DNA from: Moniliophthora roreri
Lineage: Eukaryota > Basidiomycota > Agaricomycetes > Agaricales > Marasmiaceae
NCBI GenBank assembly: GCA_001466705.2
Contig: LATX02000001.1
Location: 1,178,001-1,242,000 of the forward strand
Reading direction: 5' to 3'
DNA: 64,000 bases
Position numbers and translations under genes: made by a program. The notes under the pieces are model-generated. The model saw nothing but the letters and a program-made list of their open reading frames with translations. It was not told where the DNA came from and did not search any database. Shown piece after piece: positions 1 through 11,660 of the stretch; position 1 is the first letter of the stretch, and the number at the start of each line of letters is the position of its first letter.

Positions 1-3000
1 GCTGATCTGGACCGCAAACTTGGGCTGCTGGCCTGACGCAATCAAGGCACAGAGGAGAGGTAGCGAATCACCATTCTCGTTCAGTTCAGGCGGAATTCTA
101 TATTTGTCGGCCGCTTCCAATTTACCACCACCAGATATTTGAATGACACCGGATTGGTGGAGGGATTTCAATAGATGGCCCTTCAGCTTTTCGATCATGA
201 GCAAAGTGGGCTTTGATAAGAAGTTGTCCACACAGAACCGGTTAGCAGTAATGTATTGCCCCGTAGATTGCAACTTGTACCACTGGTTATACGCTTCCAG
301 CGTGGTAAGAGGATCCGAACGGATACCTGGGGGACAGAAGGACATCTTCCTATCCCGAGACTCCTGCTTTAGATGCATTGGACTACACCACGGATCGCGA
401 TTAGTCAAGATCGCGGCAAGTGTGAGCGCTTGGTCCAAGCATCTGAAGAAACTTCCATAGAGCAATAGCTTTCCAACCTGGACTTCCACGGGAATCTGCA
501 ACAACACCCTCCCAAGTGATGTCAAACCCTTTTGCTCGTCGAGGGCACCGTACATCTGCAAATCCTTGATTGCTGCAGTGACACGTTCTTCCGGAGGTGG
601 CTCTATGGCTTGCGCTAGCACTTCCTCGACAGTCATACCGCTGAAGTTGAGAGCCTTGACGTGCATTACGACGTTCGAGAGATCGACACGCTTGATTTCG
701 ACGGTCTGGTACGGCTGTAGCTGTGCAGCGTACTCTTTACTCATAACACCAAAGTATTCTCCCGGCCTATGTCTTCCAGCACGTCCAGCACGCTGATTCA
801 AGTTGGATGAGCCAACCCATGCCGACACAAGCGATGACATGTGCTTTTGCGGGTCGTATCGCTGTTCCTTGAGCCGCCCAGTATCTACAACATATACAAC
901 ATCCGGAATGGTAACGGAGGTTTCTGCGATGTTGGTGGAAAGAATGATACGTCTGACGCCCTCGGGAGGAGGCTCGAAGATAACCTGCTGCTCGGCCAAG
1001 GGAATAGTGGAATGTAGGAGGTGGATATGATACTTCGAAGTGTCATGGAATGGTATACCGAGTGGACCGGGTGGGTTCAACAGTAGTTTCTGAACAGCCG
1101 TGATATCGTCCCATCCAGCAAGGAAAGTGAGGACGTGACCCGAGTCAGACTTTTGCAAGACATGGGCAATGGTAGCTGCAATAAGAGGGTATGGAAGGTC
1201 GTTATCTTCATCTGGGTCCGTGCTGATTTTCGAGGGGTCAATGGATAATCGTGTGCCTGCAGGTAGCGCGGACTGTCCTAACTGTTTAATGAGATATTTA
1301 GCTACAGAGTCATCGTTGAACACCCATTTTGCGGAGCTGTCTGCGATCTTGGGCATAAAGTCCTCGAGGAAGTGTCGCTCGACTGGGAAGGCACGTCCCG
1401 GAACTTCAATTACCTTGGCAGGTTGACCTTGATTGTCGGAGAAATAGGTCTGGAAGAGTGTAGGATCAATTGTCGCACTCATGAGTACAACCTTGATCGG
1501 TTTGCCCTTTTGCTTCCTATCCGCCAGCCACCGCTTTAGAACGACCAGTAGGAGATCTGTATCAACGTCGCGCTCGTGCACCTCGTCGACTACGACATGC
1601 GTAACATTCTCCAAAACATTGCTCGTCTGTTCAAGTCCAGATTGCATCTTTTTCAAGAACATTCCTGTGGTCATGAAGGTGACGGAGCCATTGTCTTCAG
1701 GTGGTTTGGCCTCGAACCTGACCTGGTAACCTATCGATTGTCCAAGCCGCTCATTACGCTCCTTTGCCACTCGATCAGCTACGCTGAGAGCAGCCAGTCG
1801 TCGGGGTTGAGTACAGAGGATGTTGCACCGGGCACCTTCTCCCCGGCCGATAAAGGAGTCGAGGATGATTTGGGGAACCTGCGTGGTCTTTCCTGAACCG
1901 GTGGCCGCCATGAGAATCGTCACGTCGTTCTTTTCGATCATATCCAGAACTGTATCGGCACGACCGTAAACGGGTAAAGTGGCTCGAGTAGCACGCATCT
2001 TCTCCATGGCTGGGTCACTTAAGTATTTCTGACGTCGCTCCAACAGCATCTTGGATTTTCGAGCGAGGTAATTGGGGTGTGGGGGAACGTATGAACGCGT
2101 GAAGGTCTGTATCACAGACGTTGCAGGTGCTGATGAGACGAGGGAAGGCCGATTTTTCCAGAGACTACTGCCTTTGAGGTCAACGACGAGGTTCCGAATC
2201 GCGTTATTGACCCCATAACTGACATGGAAGTAAAGTCTCTGGGCTGGAGTCAAATCTCCACGTTTAACAAACTCCTTCCATAGCTCCGGGTCGCATTGCT
2301 CGAGATACTGCACGACATCAAGATGACACTGTTGAGATGCGTCCTTTTTGGTAGCACCACTTCCCATTCCTATTTTGCGTCCCTGAACCGTCATAACTGC
2401 CTCCCATGTGCCTTTGTTCTCCTGATAGGTGATTTGGGGCTGAGAGAATCTGTATCTGTTGCAGTAGAAGTCCATAAACCTTTTGGCTTTGTCCAAGTCT
2501 ACCTCTGAACCGTCGCTGAGTGGAAGGGAGGTGATGGTCTCTCTTTTAGCATTGACCTTGGCAAATAGGTCAGAAGAAAAGCTTATTGTGATCAGATGTA
2601 TTCGCTCTCACCAGACCGGCTCTTTGCAACTGATACAAAAGCGACAACGCTGCAAGCTTAGGTGCTTCCTTTGGAGATTCCGAGTCACCTTCTCCGATTA
2701 TTGGTGGGTCCGATGGAAAAGTGGCTCGAACTCTGAATTATCGTCAGCTCCCTCGTGAATCGATTGATCAATGGAACCTGCGTACCTCTGGACCTTCAAT
2801 GGCTGGCCTCCATCCAGAGCTACGATCCCTTTTTCGGTTGTGTATTCAACGGGTTTCTCGTGTAGCTTCAAAGCAATATTGTTACAGCCCGATTTTGGAT
2901 CCTGGAGAAAACTCTTTTTTAATTCTTCTTGGACACCGGGTCCTCCATATGTCTGCTCAATGTATTCCTTGCCTCGTAAAGGGCCGGCGAGGACTTTTTG

Positions 3001-3327
3001 GGGAGGCAGTCTGTTCAGTGCTTTTCCCTTTCCCTTGGAAGTTGAATTCCCTTTAGCCAACCCGAAACTCGAAGATGCCTTGGCTGACCCGAAAGCTGGT
3101 ACTGTGCTGTGAGTGGGAGCAGGTCGTTTTGAGCTGCCTGATGATTTGAGGCCGAATGCGGATGGTGTACCGCGGGATGGGGGTGCACCGCGAGATGGTT
3201 GAGGCATGGGACGTCTCGAGGATTCGGCTCTAGCGTATTTCGCGCTGGCAGTGGAGTATTCAGCCGTTTGATCGCTGGGGGAGCGACGTTTGAGAGAGTT
3301 GGCTGCGAATGTTGGGTCAAACTGCAT
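1..3327 (-). CDS. DExH-box ATP-dependent RNA helicase with dsRNA-binding-like domain (5' part; 3' end outside window)
   Basis: Exons 2786..3327, 2612..2732 and 1..2556 join in phase and give 1,073 residues before the window edge cuts the gene. The start is the ATG at 3327, which opens a Ser/Pro-rich tail. A dsRBD-like segment follows (around KAKRFMDFYCNRYRF and ATKKDASQQC). The helicase core shows motif I AATGSGKTTQ, motif II DEVH, motif III SAT and motif VI QRAGRAGR, then the start of the helicase-associated region. An RNA-binding domain before a DExH core is typical of the DHX9/DHX29/DHX36/DHX57 group, enzymes that unwind RNA with ATP in translation or RNA turnover. I cannot choose the exact member because the C-terminus is missing. 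Both introns are 53-55 nt. Confidence 0.9.
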
Positions 3328-3474
3328 CAGGAGGCGACGCCTATGCCTGAGGAGTGCATGCATGCGGATGTGGCTTCCCCAGTAGAAACTGTGAAAGCGG
3401 CCAACCTGCAACACGGAAATGATTGTCAAGGTGAAAAAATTATTGGCGACTACGTAATACATAACATATATATA

Positions 3475-4283
3475 TTATTCGAGCTCTCGCGCAGCTCGTC
3501 GGATTCCATCCAAGTATCTAAGTCTAATGGCCGCTTCCTTGGCCTTTTGCCATTCTTTATTCTCAACCAGTTGTCCTATCTCTTCCATGGTCTCTTCTAT
3601 TTTGTCTGTCGTGCCAGGTTTAATGTTATCCAAGAACCGGAGGATTAGTTCTTCACCTTGATTCTCTTGTATTACATGCGCCACCTCGTCTCTAGATTCT
3701 GCGGTCTGAATCTCTTCACGAGCCGTCATGATGTCTCCGAGGAATTCCATGTCTTCTACCTTGTCAGTTTCCGACATGGGTATTCCATTCAAGTCAAGGA
3801 TGTACTCGATACGAGACAGCGGATTCAAAAGTGTTTGGTATGCTTGGTTTATCCGAGAAGAGAGCTGCAGAGCTGCATCCTGCTTGTCCTTGGTATGAAA
3901 ATCCTTTTAGAACAACAGGATCAACAACATGAAATAAGAAAACACACCGAGCCCTTGGAAACCCAGGTATCTGGATGGCAGATAGCCTGTGATTGACGAA
4001 ATTGGCGCTTTAAGAATGACTCGTCAACTATGAATGGATTAGGGTTGTATGGTAGTTGGAAAAGGTCATGATGTCGGGATTGCGATGATATTTGAGAAAT
4101 GCTCCAACACTTTGTGCATGCCGGAAGGGCTGTCGGTAATGGCTGAGAGCAATTTGGACAGAGCTTCGTGTCTTGACGAGTGGAAAAAAGTCTAATCTGT
4201 GCTGACTGACGAGACCAGACTGCCTGGTGGTGAGGAAGAGTTGGACGAGTTGTGCGGATGAGAGTGCGGATAAAGGAAGACAT
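3475..4283 (-). CDS. JAC1: Mitochondrial Fe-S cluster co-chaperone HscB/Jac1 (J-domain protein)
   Basis: Two exons (3948..4283 and 3475..3903, intron 44 nt) give 254 residues. The N-terminus MSSFIRTLIRTTRP is basic and hydroxylated like a mitochondrial presequence. A CPNC...CTKC pair follows, as in animal HSCB. Then comes the J-domain with the HPD tripeptide (AICHPDTW), and helix IV is rebuilt across the intron (INQAYQTLLNPLSRIEYIL). The C-terminal HscB oligomerisation domain (FLGDIMTAREEI) ends the protein. Jac1 brings the scaffold Isu1 to the Hsp70 Ssq1 for Fe-S cluster transfer in the matrix. An upstream in-frame ATG at 4334 would add 17 residues; I prefer 4283 because the presequence then starts directly. 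Confidence 0.93.
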
Positions 4284-4285
4284 GA

Positions 4286-4293
4286 TGACGTCA
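4286..4293. promoter_or_regulatory. Perfect TGACGTCA (CRE/ATF-type) palindrome
   Basis: An exact 8-bp palindrome lies 2 bp upstream of the JAC1 start codon. It sits inside the 210-bp region shared with the divergent dysferlin-domain gene. In fungi this sequence is bound by ATF/CREB-type bZIP factors. Binding here is inferred. Its closeness to the ATG could also make it a transcribed 5'-UTR element. Confidence 0.45.
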
Positions 4294-4493
4294 CGCGACG
4301 ATTTGCAGAGTAACTGCTCTACTTCTGTACTCATTTTCCGAGTCCGTATTCATGTCCTACAGGCTGATACGGATGTCTAAAGGGCGAAAAAAAGATTACT
4401 GGATACCTATTGGACACTCCCAGGTGACGTGTGATAGCACAAGTCGAATGGCCTCCTAATTGGCTCAAGTTTCCTTCTTTGACCGCCACTACC

Positions 4494-5989
4494 ATGTCCT
4501 CGTCTCCATCTTCATCAAATGTCCCTCCGCCTCCCCTTGTACTCAACGATGATCCTAGCAATGTAGAGTCTGCAAGACAGCGTCTCAAGCCTTCTTCTCG
4601 ATTCCCCATCTCTTTGTCTATGCCCAACCTGAGGAAACCGCGGGTTGTATCGAAGCAGAATTCAAAGTTTGGACAGAGAAGATACGAAGAAGATTCACCA
4701 GACAAGATACCGTCGACCTCGCAGCAAGACTTTGGTGCCACACCTGTTGCTATCCAACTCAATGGACAATCTCTAGACGACAATGAGTATCAAGACAGAT
4801 ACGAATGGGCAATCCTGTGCGTATATCATGTTACTGGGTTGAGCGATAGACTCAATTTCTTGTTGCAGGTATGAAAACCAGCGAGGGTGATTACACTTCA
4901 CTATATATTTTACGCAGCAGGGGCTCACTGGTCCGAATAGCATCACTTTATTTTCCACGCCCTACTACTCCAGTAACTCGCTGCTACCCTCAGACCCTCC
5001 GCCATTCACTGTACCCAATACCGCTCAAAAGCGTTCCCATCAGCCCAACGTTTCTCTTACCGAGTATCCACTACCTGACGGCAATTGGCGTTGGGTGTCC
5101 AAGTCATGGATGATCGACATGCGCACCGACTCGGGTGAAGTCGAGCTTGATGGATTCGAATATAATTGGATATTCCGCCGTCACCACTGGCGCGCTCAAG
5201 TTGGTACATTGAGCGCCGGTGGACTTGTTAGAAGGCGCAGATGGGTTAGATTGATGATGCGACCTGGGAAGAAGACCAAGCAGCACGAAGAGGAAGAGGA
5301 TGCAGGTCTAGATGCCAGGACACCTAGTTTACAGGGTACCCCTACGAACGGGACGCCTTCGCTGCGCTATAGCCGGAATGACCGCATTTCAGCGCACCGA
5401 TACTCTCTTCCGCCATCTTTTGCTGCGCCCTCTCTCAGCACGGCATCCTTTGGAGAACAACAGAGCGTCGTGGAACTGTCTGAGCTCTGGCGGGGTGATG
5501 TAGAAGAGGATTGGAAAATGTGCCGTTACTTTTTGAGGATGGCTGGCAGAGATGGTGCCAAGTTGGATTTGTGGAAGAGGTGGCTTGGTCTCGAGAAATT
5601 CAAAGAGCCCACCTCCCCCAACGACGAGAGTGAAGCTCCACCACCGGCACCTCCTTTTGTCTATGTGATTGCAGTGCTAAGGGCTGAGGTATCACTTTTC
5701 CTTGTCAACTGTCAGTAGCTGTGCTGACAATACGACCCAGGCAACGGATATACTCGAATCTTTTGTGTTTCCTGAATCTCGCGCACGCTTCCTCCAATTG
5801 TTGAATCGAGTCAACGTACTATCTGACTTTCAGCAGGTACTCGACCACAACCTGACCAGCGACCTCTCATTCTGGAGTCTCAGCAGCAACGTGAAGCTAA
5901 AGACAGATACTTCAGCCGATTCCAACCTTCAGTCTATGGACGGCCGCAAGTTCTCAGGTTCTTTAAAGGAGCCGGACAGTGTATCATAG
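4494..5989 (+). CDS. Dysferlin-domain (DysF) protein, Spo73/Mug65-like
   Basis: Four exons (4494..4816, 4869..4886, 4941..5688, 5741..5989) give 445 residues. A Ser/Pro-rich N-terminus precedes the first DysF half, which reads YEWAILYENQRG across a tiny 18-nt exon. It continues with ITLFSTPYYSSNSLLPSDPP. The second half contains GNWRWVSKSWMIDM and the FEYNWIFRRHHWR segment. This N-C pair is typical of fungal dysferlin-domain proteins: Pex30-type peroxisomal/ER proteins and the sporulation proteins Spo73 of budding yeast and Mug65 of fission yeast. I see no membrane span, so it is more like Spo73/Mug65 than Pex30. The acceptor at 4940 was chosen because it alone keeps frame with the conserved motif. 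The molecular role is unknown beyond membrane association in related proteins. Confidence 0.85.
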
Positions 5990-6113
5990 TCTTGAAATAG
6001 ATAAATATTGACATTGACACATCCACATTGCTGAGAATCACATGCGTTTATACTACGGACGTCAATCGTAAAAACAGCTGCAGACTGCAAGATGAACTCT
6101 GCGTTTTGCCGCC

Positions 6114-8104
6114 ATGTCCACGACGCCGTCCAAACTCAAACTGAGGGCATGGTTGGATAAATTACCCTCATTACCGGAAGATCCAACACATCCGACGCAA
6201 ATCGCTCTCCGCACATATTCGCTGGCATTAGCTTTATCCCTCGGCCCATCACTTTTACCCATCGTCACGAGGCTCTTGACGTCGGACAGAAACCTGCACA
6301 AAACCATCAAGGCTCTCAAGAAAGTATTGCGAAGGGAATTGGGATTTGATGGGTTTGCATTCGCAGTAACGTTCGCCATTTGGGGCGGAACGGCGTTAGG
6401 GAAATGGTGGAACGAGGAATTTCATATAAACAACTATAGCGGACAATATTCCCCTCTCAAACACGTCTTTTTGACATTCTCTTCGAGGTTATCTGCGTAT
6501 CAGAAGAGTTTCTTGGCATATGTCCTCAGTTCGACGGTCGGGTTCCACCTTTTGCTTTCGGGAAGGAGGAGATCTGAACGTTTGAGAGCGGCGTTGACAC
6601 TGGCAATACCATACACACCACCAACGTCGACACCGGCTGCGATTTTGGGGAAGGCTTCTCCTACGCTGGATTTGACGCTATTGTTATCAGTGAGGGCTTT
6701 GGATGTGTTGGTGCAGTCGTTCATTCAGAGGCAATGTGGCGGACTCGAGGTGGAGGAGCACCAGACGATTGGAGAGAACGATTTACTCATGCAGTTCGAA
6801 GAGAAGATGAAGACAGAGGAGGAGAAGAGGAAAAGGATCAGCTCGCTGACGACCAAGATAGATGCGTTTGCTTTTTGGGCGTCCAGTGCGAGGTGTGTAT
6901 CTTGCCATACCCACAGATTTTTGACTGATGACTACGGAAACAGGATAATGTGGTGTTTCTTCTATCAGCCTCAAAGGTACATATTAAACCGGTCCACAAT
7001 CTTTAATTAAGCTAACGACCACACTAGACTTCCCCAGTCCTATGTCAAGTGGATTGGAGCACTTGCCAGCGTGGACAAGCGTCTTCTCCGTACCTTGCGA
7101 CACGTACGCGAAGGCACTTGGTCTTACATCAGCGGGTCCAAAATGCATGCTACCGAACTCACCACGTACGCCAAGGACCTCGGGTACCCAGCCTCCTGGG
7201 GTAGTCCCACTGCACTTCCCGCCTTGGGTACAAATGCGACAGGGACATGGAAAGATCTGGGTGTGGTAGGACGGGACGGGATTGGCGGTTTGCCATGTGA
7301 ACTCGTCCACGGGGGTGAAGGAAAAGCCTTCGGTCTTGCGGGAAGCTGCACTGCTAACGCAGGGATTAGAGGCATAAAAGCATTCATGGAAGCTTTGCTC
7401 ATTTACTTACCGGTGCGTATTTCAACGCAATGTTTAGCGTTTTTGTTGACGGCTTCATCAGGCTCATATACTCCCGGTACTGATAAGCCGACCCAAAAGC
7501 TTGCTGCGACTAAAACGTGTTGTTCAAACAATACTTGGTGCCTGTCGTAGCGCAACGTTCCTTTCCGCGTTTATTTCTTCATATTGGCTTGCAGTGTGCT
7601 TTACGCGGACAGTAGCACTGGCACGTCTTCTGCCATTCATATCCCACGACTTTTGGGACGGTCCCTATGGATGCATCCTTGCGGGGTGTCTGACCTGTGG
7701 TGGTAGTATTTGGATTGAGAACCCGAGAAGGAGAGGAGAAATGGCGTTGTACGTGCTTCCGAGAGCAATACGGACATACATACCCAATAGATGGGTCCGG
7801 AGTAGGACACGCGTCATGACTCTGGAAAGGTGAATTTTCTCTTTGCTCATAAGGCCGTCGATGATAACGCTTTTGCACGTCCCTTTTGGTCTTTAGCTCA
7901 GCCTTTGTGTTGTCCTTGGCGTCACTACTGATGGCAGCGACATACAACCCTAACTGCTTAAGAGGTATATCGCGTTGGGTATTGGCTTTCATCATGAACG
8001 GTCCAAGTGCTGGCTTCTGGCAACGTCGGAGAAAAGCCATGACTACACAACCTGGAACGCCTTCCCTCCCAATTAATGCAGTATTCAGTGACGTTGTTCG
8101 ATGA
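6114..8104 (+). CDS. TMEM135-like multi-spanning membrane protein
   Basis: Five exons (6114..6892, 6944..6976, 7028..7412, 7462..7829, 7897..8104) give 590 residues. The N-terminal half has several hydrophobic segments (TYSLALALSLGPSLLPIVTR, FAVTFAIWGGTALG). It is followed by a charged coil with EEKRKR. The spliced exons then form WCFFYQPQRLPQSYVKWI, which resembles the conserved '(F/Y)xPxRLPxSYxxWI' signature I associate with TMEM135 and its fungal relatives. A C-terminal pair of membrane segments ends the protein. TMEM135 in animals acts in mitochondrial and peroxisomal dynamics; the fungal role is not established. The ATG sits in a good context (gccgccATGt). The 33-nt second exon carries the signature, so this model needs correct splicing there. 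Confidence 0.75.
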
Positions 8105-8136
8105 TAAGATTAGATTCTCATATAGAACATAATAAA

Positions 8137-8144
8137 TGACGTCA
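8137..8144. promoter_or_regulatory. Perfect TGACGTCA (CRE/ATF-type) palindrome upstream of HSP104
   Basis: This is a second exact copy of the 8-bp palindrome, about 150 bp before the HSP104 start and 32 bp after the end of the preceding gene. In fission yeast, Atf1 joins Hsf1 in stress-induced transcription through such sites. Here the role is inferred from position only. Confidence 0.5.
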
Positions 8145-8159
8145 TGAATCACAGATCGA

Positions 8160-8192
8160 GAAAGGCCTTGAAACTTCTCTCAAGCTCTAGAA
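8160..8192 (+). promoter_or_regulatory. Gapped heat-shock element upstream of HSP104
   Basis: GAA at 8160, GAA at 8170, TTC at 8175 and GAA at 8190 all fall on one 5-bp register, with a near match (CTC) at 8185. The 8170-8177 pair is a canonical nGAAnnTTCn inverted repeat. Heat-shock factor trimers bind such arrays and tolerate gaps. The element ends 45 bp before a TATA box, the usual arrangement for heat-shock genes. Confidence 0.65.
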
Positions 8193-8236
8193 CCTCCTCG
8201 TATCCTTCATCTATCCATGCTGAATTTGCCGCTCCC

Positions 8237-8244
8237 TATATAAG
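8237..8244 (+). promoter_or_regulatory. TATA box of HSP104
   Basis: TATATAAG lies 47 bp before the HSP104 ATG, giving a short predicted 5' leader. A consensus TATA box suits a strongly inducible promoter. Confidence 0.7.
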
Positions 8245-8290
8245 CAGGCATTGGACCATGTCAACTCTCTAAGAATATACCCAACGCAAA

Positions 8291-11200
8291 ATGACTTCCA
8301 ACTTTGATTTCACCGACAAAACTCAGCAGTCTCTGGCTGCCGCTATTCAACTCGCAAAGGATTATGCCAATGCCCAAGGTACGTCGTTCACCAATGACAT
8401 GATACTCGCAATTGTACTGACTGGATTGCATCAGTACACCCGGCACATATAGCCTTTGCCTTACTCAATGAGGGTGCAGGTGAAGGTACCTCAGGCTCAT
8501 CGCTGTTTGCCTCGGTCATTCAGAAAGCTGGTGGTGATCCGGTACGTCTTGTTGCTCCTCAGTCAAATATGAGTTACTTACTTTGTGTTTATAGCAATCA
8601 ATAAAGCGAGGACTTCAGAAGCTGATTGTCCGTTTACCAACTCAAAGCCCACCTCCAGATGAAACCTCTCTCAGCTCAGCCGCCCTCAAGGTTCTTCGTG
8701 AAGCACAAAGTATTCAGAAGAACATGCACGACTCATACATCGCTCAAGATCACACTCTCCTCGCGCTTATCAAGGAATCGTCGATACAACCCGTCTTAAA
8801 GGAGAATGGACTGACGGAAGGAACCCTCAAAACGGCTATCGAACAGATCAGAGGGAACCGGAGAGTCGAATCAAAGAACGCTGAAGAAGGATTCGATGCT
8901 CGTGAGTGCTATTTTCGATCATCTTGTTTAAGATACTAAATGAATACCCTTGCAGTCAATAAGTACGCTGTCGATTTAACAGCGCTCGCTGAAGAGGGAA
9001 AAATCGATCCTGTCATTGGTCGTGACAATGAGATTCGACGGACTATTCGTATTCTCTGTCGGAGGTGGGTACATAGTCACTTTCCAGCTTTGTAGTCCTT
9101 ATTAACCTTTCTCTCCCAGGACGAAAAACAACCCTGTTCTGATCGGAGAGCCTGGTGTTGGCAAAACCTCAATAGCAGAAGGGCTTGCCCAACGTATTGT
9201 CAAACGAGACGTTCCCGCCAGCTTGTTCTGCCGGCTTTTCTCTCTCGACATGGGTGCACTCATGGCCGGTGCTAAGTACAAGGGAGAGTACGAGGAGCGT
9301 ATTAAGTCGGTCTTGAACGAGGTCGAGAAAGCCGCTGAGGATGGTGGCCCTGGTGTCATTCTCTTCATCGACGAGTTGCACTTAATCATGGCCGGACGGG
9401 GAAGCGAGGGAGGTGGTATGGATGCAGCGAACCTGTTCAAGCCTTTACTTGCTCGTGGAAAACTGCGCTGTATTGTAAGTTTGCTCTCGTCATGTTTACC
9501 TTTACGCTGTACTGACACTTCTTCTGCAGGGTGCCACGACTCTGGCAGAATACAGAAAGTACATTGAAACTGATGCAGCACTGGAACGTCGATTCGCTCA
9601 GGTCATTGTGAACGAGCCCACAGTACCTGAGACTATTAGCATTCTCCGTGGTATCAGGGAGAAGTACGAAGTTCACCATGGAGTCAAGATTCTGGACCCT
9701 GCTCTCATTTCAGCTGCGCAGCTCGCCCATCGCTACCTGACATCAAGAAGATTGCCTGATGCTGCGATCGATCTTGTGGACGAGGCATGTGCAAGGTATG
9801 TATTGTTACTCTCTCTTCTCTGTCAACAATTCTCACGTCTTCTTGTAGCGTGCGCGTCACTCGGGAAACGGAGCCCGAAGCAATCGATAAGCTCCAGCGC
9901 AAGAAGCTCGAACTTGAGGTCGAAATTCACGCACTTGAGCGCGAGAAGGACGAAGCCAGTAAGGAACGACTCAAACTCGCGCGCAAAGCGATCGCCGCTG
10001 TAGACGATGAATTGCGACCACTAAAGGCGGCTTACGAAAACGAAAAAAAGATTGGCGATGAAGTGAACAGTGTTCGCAAGAAGATTGACGAACTCAAGGC
10101 CAAGGCCGAGGACGCCGAGAGAAAGTAAGTACTCTTTCAGCTGTTTGGATTATGACTGTTATTTACCAGAATGTCACAGATATGACCTTGCGACCGCATC
10201 TGACCTCAAGTACTTCGCCATTCCCGACCTGCAAGTACGGCTTGCAGAACTCGAGAAGAAGGAAGCTGAACATGACGAGGGTAGTGGTGCGAACCTCGTT
10301 ACTCCAGAGCAGATCGCAGAAATTGTCGCTCGCTGGACATCGATACCGGTCACCCGTCTCATGTCGTCGGAGAAGGAGAAGCTACTCAGGATGGAGAAGA
10401 TTCTGAGCGAGAGCGTCGTCGGCCAAACAGAGGCTGTCAAGGCTGTCGCAAACGCTATCCGTTTGTCAAGGAGCGGTCTTTCAAATCCGCAACGCCCCAT
10501 CGCCAGCTTCCTTATGGCAGGTCCTTCCGGTACTGGTAAGACCTTGATGGCTAAGACTGTAAGTAATCTCGCTCTATATTTCGTGCTCAAGTACATTTCT
10601 AACTTCCATCCTAGCTTGCGACGCTTCTCTTCGACTCTCCTGACGCTATGATTCGTATTGATGGCTCTGAGTACTCGGAAAAGCACGCAATCGCGCGTCT
10701 CATAGGTGCTCCACCAGGTATGTCCTTCTGTTCTCTAGCAGGTATTTGAATCGAGAGCTGACTCTCTTCAGGCTACGTTGGCCATGACCAGGGCGGACAG
10801 CTCACCGAGTACATTCGACGCAAGCCTTACAGCATCGTCTTGATCGATGAAATTGAGAAAGCTAGCCGAGAATTTGTCACTCTTTTCCTCCAAGTTCTTG
10901 ACGATGGTCGTCTTACCGACGGCCAAGGTCGAATCGTCGACTTCAGGAACACCGTTATTATCATGACATCCAACTTGGGAGCTGCATACTTGAACGATAT
11001 GCCCGAAGGTCCAGTCAGGGCTGAGACTAGACAACTCGTGCTGGGCGCTATCCAGGCTCATTTCCCACCAGAATTTGTCAATCGTGTGGACGAGATCATC
11101 GTCTTCGTAAGTCTTCTTAATTACAAGATTGCATCTGATCTTCAACTGACCAATTTCCACAGCGGCCACTGTCAAGGAAACATGTGCTCAAAATCGTTGA

Positions 11201-11531
11201 TATCCGTCTCCAGGAGGTTGAAGCACGGCTTTCAGAGCGGAAGATTGCTCTGGACATTGACGATGCGGCGAAGGGATACCTCAGTTCCGTCGGTTATTCG
11301 CCCGTGTACGGAGCCCGTCCTCTCAACCGCGCTATTCAGCAAGAACTTTTGAACCCGCTCTCTGTCATGATTCTCTCGGATCGTATTCGGGATGGCGAGG
11401 TTGTTCGTGTGAGATTCGATGGGCCTCATAACAGGCTCATGATACTTCCCAATCACGAAGGAGTTCCTGGAGAGGATTACATGGACATAGACGCGGATGA
11501 CGATGAGATTGAGATTGAAGAAATGGACTAA
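8291..11531 (+). CDS. HSP104: Hsp104/ClpB-type protein disaggregase
   Basis: Eleven exons give 897 residues, close to yeast Hsp104 (908): 8291..8378, 8435..8541, 8595..8901, 8956..9064, 9120..9474, 9530..9795, 9849..10124, 10180..10558, 10615..10717, 10772..11106, 11163..11531. Domains in order: Clp-N repeats ([17 protein letters not shown]); first AAA with Walker [10 protein letters not shown], pore loop [11 protein letters not shown] and Walker B ILFIDELH; coiled-coil middle domain; second AAA with Walker A GPSGTGKT, pore loop [13 protein letters not shown] and Walker [11 protein letters not shown]; and sensor-2 [10 protein letters not shown]. The acidic end [10 protein letters not shown] resembles the acidic tail of yeast Hsp104, which binds TPR cochaperones. 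It forms hexamers that extract proteins from aggregates with Hsp70/Hsp40 in the cytosol. The upstream heat-shock element and TATA box suggest Hsf1 control. Confidence 0.98.
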
Positions 11532-11660
11532 GCAAGCGAAACGTATAAATTTGATCATATTCTGCAGTATTTATTGGGTCTCAGCATTTGTTGTACTAGT
11601 AGTCAATTCAATATAAGGCACTTCGGAATTCCCTGCACAAATACCATTTCCACTTCGAAG

